A stretch of DNA of 64,000 nt from Acetobacterium wieringae. Lineage in GTDB: Bacteria; Bacillota; Clostridia; Eubacteriales; Eubacteriaceae. A program made the position numbers and the translations under genes. The notes below the pieces were generated by a model, which was not told the DNA's origin, did not search any database, and saw nothing but the letters and a program-made list of their open reading frames with translations. The number at the start of each line of letters is the position of its first letter. The stretch's first letter is position 1. Below are positions 1 through 8,890 of this stretch, piece by piece. The stretch covers positions 124,001 to 188,000 of the forward strand of contig NZ_JAIPPU010000004.1 in assembly GCF_026646375.1 (NCBI RefSeq), in the 5' to 3' direction.

Positions 1-31
1 AGGACTTGTCACAGCAACTGTACCAAGTCCT
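1..31 (-). terminator. hairpin downstream of the ABC binding-protein gene
   Basis: An 8-bp perfect inverted repeat (AGGACTTG / CAAGTCCT) with a smaller ACAG/CTGT pairing inside lies just past the stop codon of the binding-protein gene at 63. The window ends before any U-tract could be seen, so this could be a full terminator or an attenuating/stabilising hairpin before a downstream permease gene. The hairpin itself is clear; its role is inferred. Confidence 0.5.
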
Positions 32-62
32 ATTCCATTTATTTATTCAATTATTAATAACA

Positions 63-893
63 CTACTCGATGACTACCAGTTCAGTATCGATATCTTTTG
101 TCATATCCTGACCAAACCACTTCATCGAAATTTCTGACATTTTGCCACTTTTCTGTAAAGCTTTAATGGCTTCGTTATACTTTTCGGTTGTCGCTGTGTC
201 AGCGAGACGGGATGTAATTCCAATCGGTTCATTGGTAAGGACATCTGAACTGACAACATAGAGATCTGGATTCTGAGCTACATAGTACATTGCAACCCCG
301 ACATCGGTGATGACGTTGTCAATTTGTTTACCTTGCAGCGCTGCGAAAGCATCCAGCATTCCATCAAATTTTTTAATTTCAACATTGACGCCTTCTTCAA
401 CTTTTAATTTTTCAGCTGCGATATCAGCGGTAGTTTCAATCTGAGCTCCCAGGGTTTTTCCTTCAAGTTCTTTAAATGTTTTAACCGGAGTTGCATCTTT
501 TCGTGAAACAATTACAATCCCGTTGGCAACATAAGGATCCGACATACTGAAACCTTGAAGACGTTCTGGTGTAATACTGGTGCTGGAAATGATGGCATCG
601 TATTGTTTGGCATTTAAACCGTTGAAAATACCATCCCATGCTACTGTCTGGAATTCCGCTTTGACTCCCAATTCTTCAGCTAACGCATTTGCAAAGTCAA
701 TATCAAAACCGACCAGTTCGTTTTGATCATCTCTGAATTCCATTGGCAGATAGGTATCATCTACACCGATACTTAACACGCCATCAGCTAACGCATCTTC
801 AGATGTTTTTGATCCTCCTGAAGAGCAACCTGTCAGCATTAATGCCGATAACAATAAAACAACCAGTGATAAACCTAATAATTTTCTTTTCAT
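63..893 (-). CDS. amino-acid-type ABC transporter substrate-binding lipoprotein (SBP_bac_3 family)
   Basis: This is a 276-aa extracytoplasmic solute receptor. Residues 1-23 form a lipoprotein signal peptide with lipobox LTGC, so Cys23 would be lipidated after Lgt (also in this window) acts. The remainder matches family 3 binding proteins for polar amino acids: VLSIGVDDTYLPMEF opens the first lobe, followed by GFDIDFANALAEELG and a typical VITDVGVAMYYV hinge region. It would bind an amino acid outside the membrane and hand it to a permease and ATPase, probably encoded beyond the window start. AAAGGAG lies 6 nt before the ATG, and a good promoter sits upstream. The ligand cannot be read from sequence. 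Confidence 0.9.
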   Translation of the reverse strand: MKRKLLGLSLVVLLLSALMLTGCSSGGSKTSEDALADGVLSIGVDDTYLPMEFRDDQNELVGFDIDFANALAEELGVKAEFQTVAWDGIFNGLNAKQYDAIISSTSITPERLQGFSMSDPYVANGIVIVSRKDATPVKTFKELEGKTLGAQIETTADIAAEKLKVEEGVNVEIKKFDGMLDAFAALQGKQIDNVITDVGVAMYYVAQNPDLYVVSSDVLTNEPIGITSRLADTATTEKYNEAIKALQKSGKMSEISMKWFGQDMTKDIDTELVVIE

Positions 894-925
894 TGTTTCT
901 CCTTTCTAAATTCCTAATGGTGTTA

Positions 926-954
926 ATTATATATTATTTTGTAAACATTAACAA
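926..954 (-). promoter_or_regulatory. sigma-A-type promoter of the ABC binding-protein gene
   Basis: On the minus strand TTGTTA (949-954) and a perfect TATAAT (926-931) are separated by exactly 17 nt. The -10 lies about 33 nt upstream of the ATG at 893. Confidence 0.75.
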
Positions 955-1010
955 GTTTTTTTACGCCCTCATGCATATTTAAACGTCCTGTGGGAAGCAT
1001 TATTCACTTC

Positions 1011-2177
1011 TCAAGAAAAGGTATTAATAAAAATCCCAACTATGTTAAGCCCACCCAGCCAGGTGCCAATGCTGCTTCCCAGATTGGCAAAGACCACGAC
1101 CATCAGTACCTTGGTCACCTTATTGCGCCAGAGGCCTTTGATACTGCCTAAGTCTTTAGGCAACGATTCAAAATCTTCCACCTTGGGCTTACGGAAGTGC
1201 GCTTCGGTCATGCCAGCAAACCATCCTGCTGCCAGCAAGGGATGAAGGGTCGTAATTGGTGCCGCTACAAAAGCTGTCAGTACCGAAAGAATATGGCCGC
1301 CCGCCAGTAACGTACCCAGGGCTGCCAGTAGACCGGTCCAAAGAATCCAGGTTTTGGCTTGTTCCCATCCTGAGCTGGGATTGACAATAAAGGTTACCAC
1401 AATCAGGGCCAGCAGAATAATCGGAATCATCCAGCCGATCACCTTACCAACATTGGACTTTGGTGGAACCACCTCCAGCTCGGCAATATTCTGATCTTTA
1501 AAAATTTCTTCTTTGATCCCCGGCACATGAGCCGCGCCCAGCACGGCCACAACCTTATTGCCCGGAGCATTCTTGATTTTGTAGGCTAAATACTGGTCCC
1601 GCTCGTCAACCAGATATTTTTTGACACCTTTAAAGGCTGAACCCATTTCCGAAAGGGCAGCCGTCAGCATATCATCCGACTTCAGGTTTTCCAGATCTTC
1701 CTCAGTAATTTCTTCATCATCCACCACACTGAGAATAATCGAGAACAGCACCTTGACTTTTTCCCACAAACTGCATCCCCGCCAGATTCGGTTAAAGGTA
1801 ATCTGGATGCTGCGATCAGCCAGCACCAGATTTGCTCCATACTCTTTTGCACAAATGATTCCTTCCATCATTTCCTGGCCGGATTCAATTCCGAATTGTT
1901 CAGCCAACTTACGCTGGTAGTTGGACAGCAGAATATTGACAAACATAAAACCCGCACGTTTGCTTTTGATAATCTGAACCAGATCCGTATTGGACCATTT
2001 GTCCTTTTGGTTGATGGCTTCATAGCGCTGTTGATCCAATTCGATACAGACGGAATCTGGCTGTTCGTTTTTTATGGTTTCCCGAACCTCATCAACACTG
2101 TTTTTTGAAACATGAGCCGTCCCAATCAAAATCAATTCTTTGCCATGATAATTTAGCCGTGTAATATTTGATTCCAA
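1011..2177 (-). CDS. TraB/PrgY-family membrane protein
   Basis: The N-terminal half carries the TraB/GumN-type signature near its start (ELILIGTAHVSKNS) and further conserved blocks (SVCIELDQQRYEA, VVAVLGAAHVPGI). The C-terminal third has several hydrophobic segments, so the protein is a membrane protein with a soluble domain. Relatives include the Enterococcus pheromone-shutdown protein TraB and eukaryotic TRABD; their fold is EreA/ChaN-like and the biochemical role in most bacteria is unknown. I chose the TTG at 2177 because AAAGGAAG sits 4 nt before it. A TTG eight codons upstream (2201) keeps the frame but lacks a ribosome site. No partner gene is obvious. Confidence 0.8.
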   Translation of the reverse strand: MESNITRLNYHGKELILIGTAHVSKNSVDEVRETIKNEQPDSVCIELDQQRYEAINQKDKWSNTDLVQIIKSKRAGFMFVNILLSNYQRKLAEQFGIESGQEMMEGIICAKEYGANLVLADRSIQITFNRIWRGCSLWEKVKVLFSIILSVVDDEEITEEDLENLKSDDMLTAALSEMGSAFKGVKKYLVDERDQYLAYKIKNAPGNKVVAVLGAAHVPGIKEEIFKDQNIAELEVVPPKSNVGKVIGWMIPIILLALIVVTFIVNPSSGWEQAKTWILWTGLLAALGTLLAGGHILSVLTAFVAAPITTLHPLLAAGWFAGMTEAHFRKPKVEDFESLPKDLGSIKGLWRNKVTKVLMVVVFANLGSSIGTWLGGLNIVGIFINTFS

Positions 2178-2204
2178 TGAACTTCCTTTCTTCAGGCTCA
2201 ATAG

Positions 2205-2230
2205 AAAAAACTGATCAACGCAGTATGATC
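2205..2230 (-). terminator. weak intrinsic terminator after lplA
   Basis: On the minus strand GATCA and TGATC pair across an 8-nt loop and are followed by AG and six Ts. The stem is only 5 bp, so termination would be leaky at best. Confidence 0.35.
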
Positions 2231-2275
2231 TAACTCAATCACGCTGAACAGCTATTCCAATGCCTAATGCTGCAT

Positions 2276-3262
2276 CTAATATAATATTAAGTCAATTAAA
2301 GTTTTTCCATCCAGTCCATTAATATAATCAGTCAACGTTACTTCTTTGAGGACCTCTGACAACGCTTCCTCGGTTGGTTTAACCCCAGTCAGCAGCGTTT
2401 CCAGTTCCTGAATGTCCCCATTGCCAAAATAATCACCATAAAAGTGAATCTCTTTTATTTCACCTTTTTCAACTTGAAGCAAAACTGTAATCAGACCAAA
2501 GTCACATTTTCTTTCTTTTCGCAAATTATACCGGGGCGATTTTCCATAATTCCAATCCCATGTTGCATATTTTTCTGTTTTCAACTGTTCAATCGCCTGG
2601 ATTTCTTCTTCTAAAAGAGTGATCATTTCCAAATTGTCGTTTTCAAACATCGCTTTTAGCAAGGCTGCTTTAAAATCTTCCAGGGTATAGTCTTCATCCA
2701 GGTAATCAACAATGTTGGTGACCCGACTTTTAACTGATTTAATCCCCTTAGATTCTATCTTATCCGTCTTTACTTTCAAAGCACTCTGAATGGTAGCCAA
2801 ATTTGAATTGAACAGGATCGTACCATGGTGGAGAATCCGCCCCCGTTTAGCATACTGGGAGTTACCGGAAAATTTCTTTCCATCGATAGCAAGATCATTC
2901 CGGCTGTTGAATTCCGCATTGACCCCCAGCGTTTTAAGGGCTTCCACCAGTGGTCGGGTAAAGGTCTGAAAGTCAAACTGTTCCTGCCCCGTTTCATTAA
3001 CAATAAAGGTGAAGTTGAGGTTTCCTAAATCATGGTAAACTGCCCCACCCCCGGAAAGACGACGAACAACCTTGATATCATTTTCTTTGATATATTCCTG
3101 ATTAATTTCCTCAATGGTATTCTGGTGTTTTCCAACAATCACGGCATTATCATTCTGCCACAACAGAAAATAACTCTCGTCTTTGTCCATTTGATTAAAT
3201 ACATATTCTTCAAACGCCAGATTTTTTTGCGGGTCGGTTTCTTTCCAATCGATGTATTTCAT
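2276..3262 (-). CDS. lplA: lipoate--protein ligase A
   Basis: This 328-aa enzyme activates free lipoate with ATP and attaches it to a lysine of lipoyl-domain proteins such as GcvH or E2 subunits. Family hallmarks are RRLSGGGAVYHDLGNLNFTF near residue 70, the lipoyl-AMP-binding lysine region KKFSGNSQYAKRGRILHHGT near 135, and a C-terminal accessory domain starting near residue 245 (WNYGKSPRYNL). GGAG lies 5 nt before the ATG. It follows the LacI-type gene by only 14 nt and is probably cotranscribed with it, which is an unusual pairing. No lipoate-dependent complex is encoded in this window. Confidence 0.93.
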   Translation of the reverse strand: MKYIDWKETDPQKNLAFEEYVFNQMDKDESYFLLWQNDNAVIVGKHQNTIEEINQEYIKENDIKVVRRLSGGGAVYHDLGNLNFTFIVNETGQEQFDFQTFTRPLVEALKTLGVNAEFNSRNDLAIDGKKFSGNSQYAKRGRILHHGTILFNSNLATIQSALKVKTDKIESKGIKSVKSRVTNIVDYLDEDYTLEDFKAALLKAMFENDNLEMITLLEEEIQAIEQLKTEKYATWDWNYGKSPRYNLRKERKCDFGLITVLLQVEKGEIKEIHFYGDYFGNGDIQELETLLTGVKPTEEALSEVLKEVTLTDYINGLDGKTLIDLILY

Positions 3263-3276
3263 AAAGACTCCGGCTA

Positions 3277-4287
3277 TTATTTAATCTCAGCAACTGAACC
3301 ACGGATATGAACCTCATGCGGTACATAAACATTTTTTACCGTTCGATCACCATCTTTTTCGCAAAGTTTGATTAGCATCCGCATGGCGATCGCTCCAATA
3401 TCATACATCGGCTGAGCTACTGTGGTAATCTGCGGTCTGGTCCATTCGGCAATCCAGAAATTATTAAAGCCACAGATGCTGATGTCTTCAGGAATTTTTT
3501 TGCCCATTTCTTCAGCACAGCGAATCGCCCCCAGCGCTGTCTGGTCATTAAAACAGAAAACACAGGTGAAATCAATCCCAGAATTAATGGCTTCCTGCAT
3601 CATCGTGTAACCACCGGAAAGACTCAGTTTTTCTCTTAAAATGCGACTGTCATCAAATTCGATGTTGTTTTCTTCAAAAGCTTTAATAAAACCCTTTTTT
3701 CGTTCCTGATAAATATAGCCTTCTTCCAATTCATCAAAAAACAGCATGAATTTTTTGTGACCCATTTTTATCAGCTCATTAGCCAACTCATAGGCGGCTG
3801 TTTCATTATTAATCAAAACCCCACTGAGTACCCCGCTGTCATCGGGAATACAACCTAAAACGACCTCGCTGGGAGCATCAATCAATTCAGACTGCATTTC
3901 ATCACTAAGGTCTTTACCAACATAGATAATCCCATCGCACTGTTTTTCGACCAATACGTTGAGGGATTTTTTTTCTTTTTCAGGATCAAAGTCAGTATTA
4001 CTCAAAATGATGTTATAATGATAGATACCACAAACATCTTCAGCGCCTCGAACAATTTCGGTATAATAGGGGTTTGTGATATCCGGTATCATAATCCCCA
4101 TGGTATTTGTTTTCTGAATCTTCAGACTTCTGGCGATGGCATTCGGCTTATAGCCGGTTTTCTTAATGGCTTCTAACACCCGCTCTTTGGTTTCTTCGTT
4201 TACTAACGGAATATTATTAACAACTCGGGATACTGTTGCAACAGAAACGTTTGCTTCTCTGGCAACATCAACGATTTTTACTCTCAT
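3277..4287 (-). CDS. LacI/GalR-family transcriptional regulator
   Basis: An N-terminal LacI helix-turn-helix (VKIVDVAREANVSVATVSRV, then NNIPLVNEETKERVLEAI) is followed by the hinge sequence YKPNAIARSL and a periplasmic-binding-protein-like effector domain (IMIPDITNPYYTEIVRGAED). It should bind an operator as a dimer and respond to a small ligand, usually a sugar or nucleoside. The start at 4287 is chosen because AAAGGA lies 6 nt upstream of that ATG; the open frame extends five codons further to a TTG that overlaps this ribosome site. No sugar transport or catabolic gene adjoins it; the immediate downstream partner is lplA. The effector is unknown. Confidence 0.92.
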   Translation of the reverse strand: MRVKIVDVAREANVSVATVSRVVNNIPLVNEETKERVLEAIKKTGYKPNAIARSLKIQKTNTMGIMIPDITNPYYTEIVRGAEDVCGIYHYNIILSNTDFDPEKEKKSLNVLVEKQCDGIIYVGKDLSDEMQSELIDAPSEVVLGCIPDDSGVLSGVLINNETAAYELANELIKMGHKKFMLFFDELEEGYIYQERKKGFIKAFEENNIEFDDSRILREKLSLSGGYTMMQEAINSGIDFTCVFCFNDQTALGAIRCAEEMGKKIPEDISICGFNNFWIAEWTRPQITTVAQPMYDIGAIAMRMLIKLCEKDGDRTVKNVYVPHEVHIRGSVAEIK

Positions 4288-4474
4288 CTCTTTTCCTTTC
4301 AAATTTACAACAACTAGGTGATTGCAAAACTGCTACTAATTCTGAGTCCAGTTTCGCACGATGTAATTTCTTCCCTGTTTACCTACACGTTTAGAAATAG
4401 TTTGTACTAACTGCACCCAAAGCAACTATTCGTTCGATACTCATTTACCATCACCCATTCAATAATGCCAATTG

Positions 4475-5731
4475 TTAACGACCTTCCACCTCTTTGATGG
4501 CGTCCAAAATCAGCTGAGGTGAGCGACGACATTTCTCTTCCGATACGGCACAGGGAGCGAAACGAAGACCTTTTCCCAATGCCACAACAAAGGTATTTTT
4601 TTCCATTAAACGACTGCTAACTTCCTGAGATTTGTCACAGGGAATACTGATAAAGAAACCATCACAATAGGTCACCATTTCCAGATCGATTTTTTTTGCT
4701 TCCTCCACAAAAGCAGCGGCCCGACGTCTTAAAATGCTTTTATAGAAGCTTTGCTCAGCCATTGCCTGATTATATAATTCGTCATCGCCAAAAATCTTGG
4801 TGATGGTTTCCATCGCACCCCGGGTACCGTTTGACCAGTTACCGCGGTTGGAATAGGTGCAGGCATTGGCAAATTCATCGGCAATTTCTTCAGTGGGTGC
4901 CACACAGAGAATGGCTCCATTTCGTAATCCATACATGGTATATCCCTTAGAACAACTGAAAGCATAAAGGGTCAAAACATTATGCGGCATCCCGGTCAGC
5001 ATTTTCATAAACTGACGGGCCTCATCCCCTTCTCCGGCAAAATCAATGTAAGCCAGATCCACCAGCAGAATGATCTTTGACGCCGGTTGAGCGGCGGCAG
5101 TTTCGGTGACAAAGGTCTTGATCGCTTGCCATTCCTCCAGAGAAATGGTATAGCCGGTGGGATTATGGGCTGGTGTGTTAAGAACCGTTAAAACCCGCTG
5201 CTGTTTTTCCAGTAGCTCCAGAATGCTTTTTTTCCAGCCTTCTAAATTGAATCCACCCGCTTCATTATAAAGTGGGAAGGTTGTGACTTTGCGGTGATTT
5301 TCATCGGCAATGGTCGCATAAGCGGCCCAATACCAGTCAGTCAGTAAGATCGTATCGCCCAGTTGGGTATAATTACAGAACGAATGACGTACTGCCCCGG
5401 TTCCTCCTGGGGTTGCCACCGCCCGAATATGTCCTTCTGGTTTACAGTCTTTAAAACAAGCTTCCGTGATCTTTTCTAAAAAATCAGGCTGCCCGGCTAA
5501 CCCGGAATAATCGGCTATCAGATGATTCGGCAGGCCTTTTAAGGTGTCATACACTGACTTGAATGTTACCAATTCGCCATCATCGTCCATTAACGCTCCG
5601 ATGGTTGAATTAATCACGGCTTCCGGTCCCAATTCTTTCGTACGGTTTGCCGCTTCTCCGGCAATTCTGAAGATCGGGTCGGTGCCACCCGCTCTTAACG
5701 ATGTTTCAATAACCATTTGTGCTTTTTTCAT
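4475..5731 (-). CDS. class I/II PLP-dependent aminotransferase
   Basis: This fold-type I aminotransferase of 418 aa shows NTPAHNPTGYTIS (the conserved Asn-Pro-x-Gly region), a conserved Asp in LLVDLAYIDF, and the Schiff-base lysine in FSCSKGYTMYGLR. It most resembles aromatic/aspartate aminotransferases, but substrate specificity cannot be assigned; the usual carboxylate-binding Arg near the C-terminus is not clear to me. The start is the ATG at 5731 behind GGGAGGAAAC; an upstream in-frame ATG lies inside that ribosome-site region. It begins 11 nt after the fumarase beta stop, so it probably shares that operon and could use the 2-oxoacid pool around fumarate and oxaloacetate. Confidence 0.87.
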   Translation of the reverse strand: MKKAQMVIETSLRAGGTDPIFRIAGEAANRTKELGPEAVINSTIGALMDDDGELVTFKSVYDTLKGLPNHLIADYSGLAGQPDFLEKITEACFKDCKPEGHIRAVATPGGTGAVRHSFCNYTQLGDTILLTDWYWAAYATIADENHRKVTTFPLYNEAGGFNLEGWKKSILELLEKQQRVLTVLNTPAHNPTGYTISLEEWQAIKTFVTETAAAQPASKIILLVDLAYIDFAGEGDEARQFMKMLTGMPHNVLTLYAFSCSKGYTMYGLRNGAILCVAPTEEIADEFANACTYSNRGNWSNGTRGAMETITKIFGDDELYNQAMAEQSFYKSILRRRAAAFVEEAKKIDLEMVTYCDGFFISIPCDKSQEVSSRLMEKNTFVVALGKGLRFAPCAVSEEKCRRSPQLILDAIKEVEGR

Positions 5732-5742
5732 GTTTCCTCCCA

Positions 5743-6306
5743 CTAAATCCATAGCTTATTTGTGAATTTTTTTCTTTCTGTTTCGTATAAATTGGTACCT
5801 TTGGTATCGATCACGACAATTGCCGGAAAATCCTTGACTTCAATTCTTCGAATTGCTTCCGTTCCCAGATCCTCATAAGCAATGATTTCAACCGATTTAA
5901 TACAGTCCTGCAATAAGGCCCCAGCCCCGCCGACACAGGCAAAATAAACCGCATCATTACTCACCATGCTGTTGATGACCCGTTCACTTCGATTGCCTTT
6001 GCCAATCATACCGGCCAGTCCGCGATCCAGCAGTTCCGGGGTATACGTATCCATCCGGCCACTGGTGGTGGGTCCGGCTGAGCCAATTATTTCACCGGGT
6101 TTCGCCGGACAGGGTCCGACATAATATATAATTTCATCAGTAAAATCCATCGGTAAGGGCAAGCCCTTTTCCAGCGCTTCAATCATCCGCTTGTGAGCTG
6201 CATCCCGGGCTGTATAAATGATCCCAGAAATCCGCACATGATCGCCAGCTTTTAATTTTTTTCGGTCTTTTTTAGTTAAAGGTGTTTTAATCTCAATAAC
6301 AGCCAT
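5743..6306 (-). CDS. class I fumarate hydratase, beta subunit (FumB/TtdB-type)
   Basis: This 187-aa subunit corresponds to the C-terminal domain of class I iron-sulfur fumarases and tartrate dehydratases. Conserved blocks are LKAGDHVRISG, the family motif IGSAGPTTSGRMD, MIGKGNR and a cysteine in ACVGGAGALLQDCI. With the alpha subunit it would interconvert fumarate and malate in the cytoplasm through a [4Fe-4S] cluster. The start is the ATG at 6306, one base after the alpha stop (TAA-A-ATG); the long open frame upstream is the shadow of the alpha gene. L(+)-tartrate dehydratase is an alternative function, since the two are hard to separate by sequence. Confidence 0.9.
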   Translation of the reverse strand: MAVIEIKTPLTKKDRKKLKAGDHVRISGIIYTARDAAHKRMIEALEKGLPLPMDFTDEIIYYVGPCPAKPGEIIGSAGPTTSGRMDTYTPELLDRGLAGMIGKGNRSERVINSMVSNDAVYFACVGGAGALLQDCIKSVEIIAYEDLGTEAIRRIEVKDFPAIVVIDTKGTNLYETERKKFTNKLWI

Positions 6307-6307
6307 T

Positions 6308-7150
6308 TTATAATTCCCTTTCCACATGTCGATTAACATAACAGGTGATATTAACCGCCACCGGCAGACCAGCGATATGGGTCGGAAATACTTCCACGTT
6401 AACACCCAGGACTGTGTTGATTCCCCCAAGTCCCATTGGTCCAATTCCCAATGCGTTGCTGGCCTCTAACAGATATTCTTCGAGCGCTTCGATATGTTCC
6501 AACGGATTGTGTTCCCCCAATGGCCGGCTCAAAGCCTCTTTGGCCATGATTGCCGCTTTTTCCATGGTACCGCCAATGCCCACCCCAACCACAATCGGTG
6601 CGCAGGCATTAGGACTGCCCGTCTCCACGGTCTGGAGCACAAATTCTTTAACCCCAGCCATCCCATCTGCCGGTTTAAGCATCTTCAGCGCACTGGTATT
6701 TTCGCTGCCAAAGCCCTTGGGTAAAATCTTTATTTTTAAGCCATCTCCGGGCACGACCTGATAATGGATCACCGCCGGTGTGTTATTGCCGGTATTGGCT
6801 CGGATAAAAGGGTCACCAACTACGGATTTTCGCAGATAGCCTTCTTCATAACCTTTGGCAACACCAGCCTGGAGGGCATCTTCAAGACTGCCACCTTCAA
6901 TGATCAGATCCTGACCGAACGTGACAAACATCACCACCATGCCAGTATCCTGACAAATGGGGATATTTTTATTTTTTGCGACTTCAAAATTACTGAGCAT
7001 GGTTTCTAGAATCTCTTTGCCATTTTCAGATTCTTCTGATTGCTTTGCCCGACGCAGTCCCTCCATCATATCATCTGATAAAAATGTATTGGCTTCAATA
7101 CACATTTCAGCTACATGATCGATAATCTGCAAAACTCCAATTTTTTTCAC
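6308..7150 (-). CDS. class I fumarate hydratase, alpha subunit (FumA/TtdA-type)
   Basis: This 280-aa subunit carries the catalytic iron-sulfur domain. Candidate cluster cysteines lie in IPICQDTGM (about residue 65) and in PNACAPIVVGVGIGG (about 190); GPMGLGGIN near 250 is also typical. The gene uses a GTG start at 7150 with AAGGAG 6 nt upstream. It lies 26 nt after the flippase-like gene and one base before the beta gene, implying one transcript for all four genes of this group. Anaerobes use this oxygen-sensitive enzyme in the reductive or partial TCA branch. A role with tartrate cannot be excluded. Confidence 0.92.
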   Translation of the reverse strand: MKKIGVLQIIDHVAEMCIEANTFLSDDMMEGLRRAKQSEESENGKEILETMLSNFEVAKNKNIPICQDTGMVVMFVTFGQDLIIEGGSLEDALQAGVAKGYEEGYLRKSVVGDPFIRANTGNNTPAVIHYQVVPGDGLKIKILPKGFGSENTSALKMLKPADGMAGVKEFVLQTVETGSPNACAPIVVGVGIGGTMEKAAIMAKEALSRPLGEHNPLEHIEALEEYLLEASNALGIGPMGLGGINTVLGVNVEVFPTHIAGLPVAVNITCYVNRHVEREL

Positions 7151-7176
7151 TGAAATCTCCTTGTTGTTTAATTTTT

Positions 7177-8277
7177 CTATAGATTATCAACTTGATCTTC
7201 ACATTCTTCTTCAATTTGCTTTGCCTTTTCTTTTCCCACTCTGATGGAATGAATTGAAAGATAGATTCCGCCAAATAGAATGATAAAATAAAAGGTGATC
7301 AGACGCCAGAGAATCATCGCTACTGCCGTATTGCCGGGTCCGTAAATGGGCCCAAACAGTAATAAAAACCCCGCTTCTGCCCCACCGGCGGCACCTGGTG
7401 TCGGCACAAAGGCCACCGCCACATAAAGAATCGCTTGCAGGGAAATAATCGTCAGTGCATTGGTTTCATTCAAACCCAATGATCGATACACCCAATAGTT
7501 GACTGAATAAAATACCAGGATCTGCATGATTGAGACAGCAAATAATTTTAAGGTCTGCAGTTTATGGCTTTTTAAAGCTTCAATGGCAATCTGGTATTCC
7601 TTAATAAAGTGATTGACTTTCTCAAAATATTTTTCGGCGTTTTTTAAGATGTGAAGCATCAGCAAAATACGCACACAACCGAGCATAATTGCTTTGGCGG
7701 CATTCGCATTAAAGGCCAAAATAAAGATCAGCACGACTCCGGCAATGTTTACGATTAAGCCAATGGCAATCAGCCATTTTGCGGCATCCAAACTCTGGTG
7801 CAGCGCTGTAATGCTAAAAATGGTGGCAATGATAGCCAGAAAGGTAACCGTTACCTGATACAGCGCATATTTTTGTACCAGCACCGCTGTTCCAGAACCG
7901 ATTCCATAATTTTTTTTTGACATTTCATAGAGCTGCAGGGGTTGACCCCCGGTGGCACTCGGTGTGATCAGATTATAATACTGGCCAACCATGGTTACAG
8001 TCCAAGCAAAATGAAAACACTCATCGGGATTATCCCGTCGCATTAATTTCAGCAGCATATAAGCTTCCAAGACCCAATAGATGAAAACGCAACCAATCCC
8101 CAAAATGAGGCAATAAACATTGGCTTGTCTAATTGTTCTTAAAAAGGTTTCCGGATCAACTTGTGTTAAGATAACAATTGCTGTTGCACTGATTAGAAAA
8201 ACAAAGAACAAATAGTTCGAGTATTTTTTCCAAAACTTTGTTTTCCAGAATTTTTCTTTTCTTCCTGTTTGATCCAT
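7177..8277 (-). CDS. flippase-like integral membrane protein (UPF0104/YbhN, LPG synthase TM domain family)
   Basis: A 366-aa protein with about eight hydrophobic segments. The motif LITPSATGGQPLQLY near residue 100 and AFVPTPGAAGGAEAGF near residue 295 are hallmarks of the family that includes the membrane domain of MprF and YbhN. Proteins of this type move or modify lipids, but free-standing members are usually uncharacterised. It lacks the C-terminal aminoacyl-transferase domain of MprF, so it should not synthesise lysyl-phosphatidylglycerol itself. It is the first gene of a four-gene transcript with fumarase and an aminotransferase, a combination with no obvious functional logic. Confidence 0.8.
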   Translation of the reverse strand: MDQTGRKEKFWKTKFWKKYSNYLFFVFLISATAIVILTQVDPETFLRTIRQANVYCLILGIGCVFIYWVLEAYMLLKLMRRDNPDECFHFAWTVTMVGQYYNLITPSATGGQPLQLYEMSKKNYGIGSGTAVLVQKYALYQVTVTFLAIIATIFSITALHQSLDAAKWLIAIGLIVNIAGVVLIFILAFNANAAKAIMLGCVRILLMLHILKNAEKYFEKVNHFIKEYQIAIEALKSHKLQTLKLFAVSIMQILVFYSVNYWVYRSLGLNETNALTIISLQAILYVAVAFVPTPGAAGGAEAGFLLLFGPIYGPGNTAVAMILWRLITFYFIILFGGIYLSIHSIRVGKEKAKQIEEECEDQVDNL

Positions 8278-8306
8278 TGTGTACCATCCTGATCTCGATT
8301 GAATTA

Positions 8307-8315
8307 ATTATAACA
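8307..8315 (-). promoter_or_regulatory. extended -10 promoter of the flippase-fumarase-aminotransferase operon
   Basis: On the minus strand TGTTATAAT gives a perfect -10 with the TGn extension, about 30 nt upstream of the ATG at 8277. No good -35 is visible at 16-18 nt, as expected for extended -10 promoters. Confidence 0.55.
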
Positions 8316-8379
8316 TACTGTTATGGTAAAGTAATGTAATTTTCAGCTATTTTCATGAAATTTTCATGAAAATAACATT

Positions 8380-8844
8380 CTAAATCAAACCTGCAAAATC
8401 ATGCTGTCGCAGCGCCTCGTATAAAACAATATTGACTGCATTTGACAGGTTCAACGATCGGGCCTTTTCATGATTTCTCATCGGGATGCGAAAGCGGTTA
8501 TCGTGATACGCTTCATGGATTTCGGCGGGAATCCCGGCGGTTTCTTTTCCAAACATCAGAAAAGCATTTTTATCATACTCAATTTGATGATAAAATTTAG
8601 TGGCTTTAGTGGTCAGAATATACAAATTGGCCTCGGGATTTTTTTGCAGAAATTGATCAAAGGAGTCGTAGACGTTCACATTGACAAGTTCCCAATAATC
8701 CAGGCCAGCCCGCTTCAAATGTTTTTCATCCAATGAAAAACCCAGGGGTTTGATCAGATGCAGATTCGTCTCTGTCAATGCACAGGTTCTGGCAATATTT
8801 CCGGTATTTTGAGGAATTTCTGGTTGATAAAGTAAAATATTCAT
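8380..8844 (-). CDS. trmL: tRNA (cytidine/uridine-34 2'-O)-methyltransferase TrmL
   Basis: This 154-aa SPOUT enzyme should methylate the wobble ribose of tRNA-Leu with SAM. The three SPOUT motifs are present: PEIPQNTGNIARTC at the N-terminus, LMFGKETAGIP in the middle, and IPMRNHEKARSLNLSNAV near the C-terminus; the last two form the deep knot that binds SAM. The ATG at 8844 is preferred because AAAAGGAAGAAC precedes it; the frame extends five codons upstream through that ribosome site. Length matches the family (about 155 aa). It stands alone between a two-component system and the flippase operon. Confidence 0.93.
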   Translation of the reverse strand: MNILLYQPEIPQNTGNIARTCALTETNLHLIKPLGFSLDEKHLKRAGLDYWELVNVNVYDSFDQFLQKNPEANLYILTTKATKFYHQIEYDKNAFLMFGKETAGIPAEIHEAYHDNRFRIPMRNHEKARSLNLSNAVNIVLYEALRQHDFAGLI

Positions 8845-8890
8845 GTTCTTCCTTTTCATTTTAAGTTATTGATACCTCTTATTATAATCG

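Noticed and set aside
743..982. 79-codon plus-strand frame opposite the ABC binding-protein gene start
   Set aside because: It is antisense to the signal peptide and promoter region and is hydrophobic only because it mirrors AT-rich DNA.
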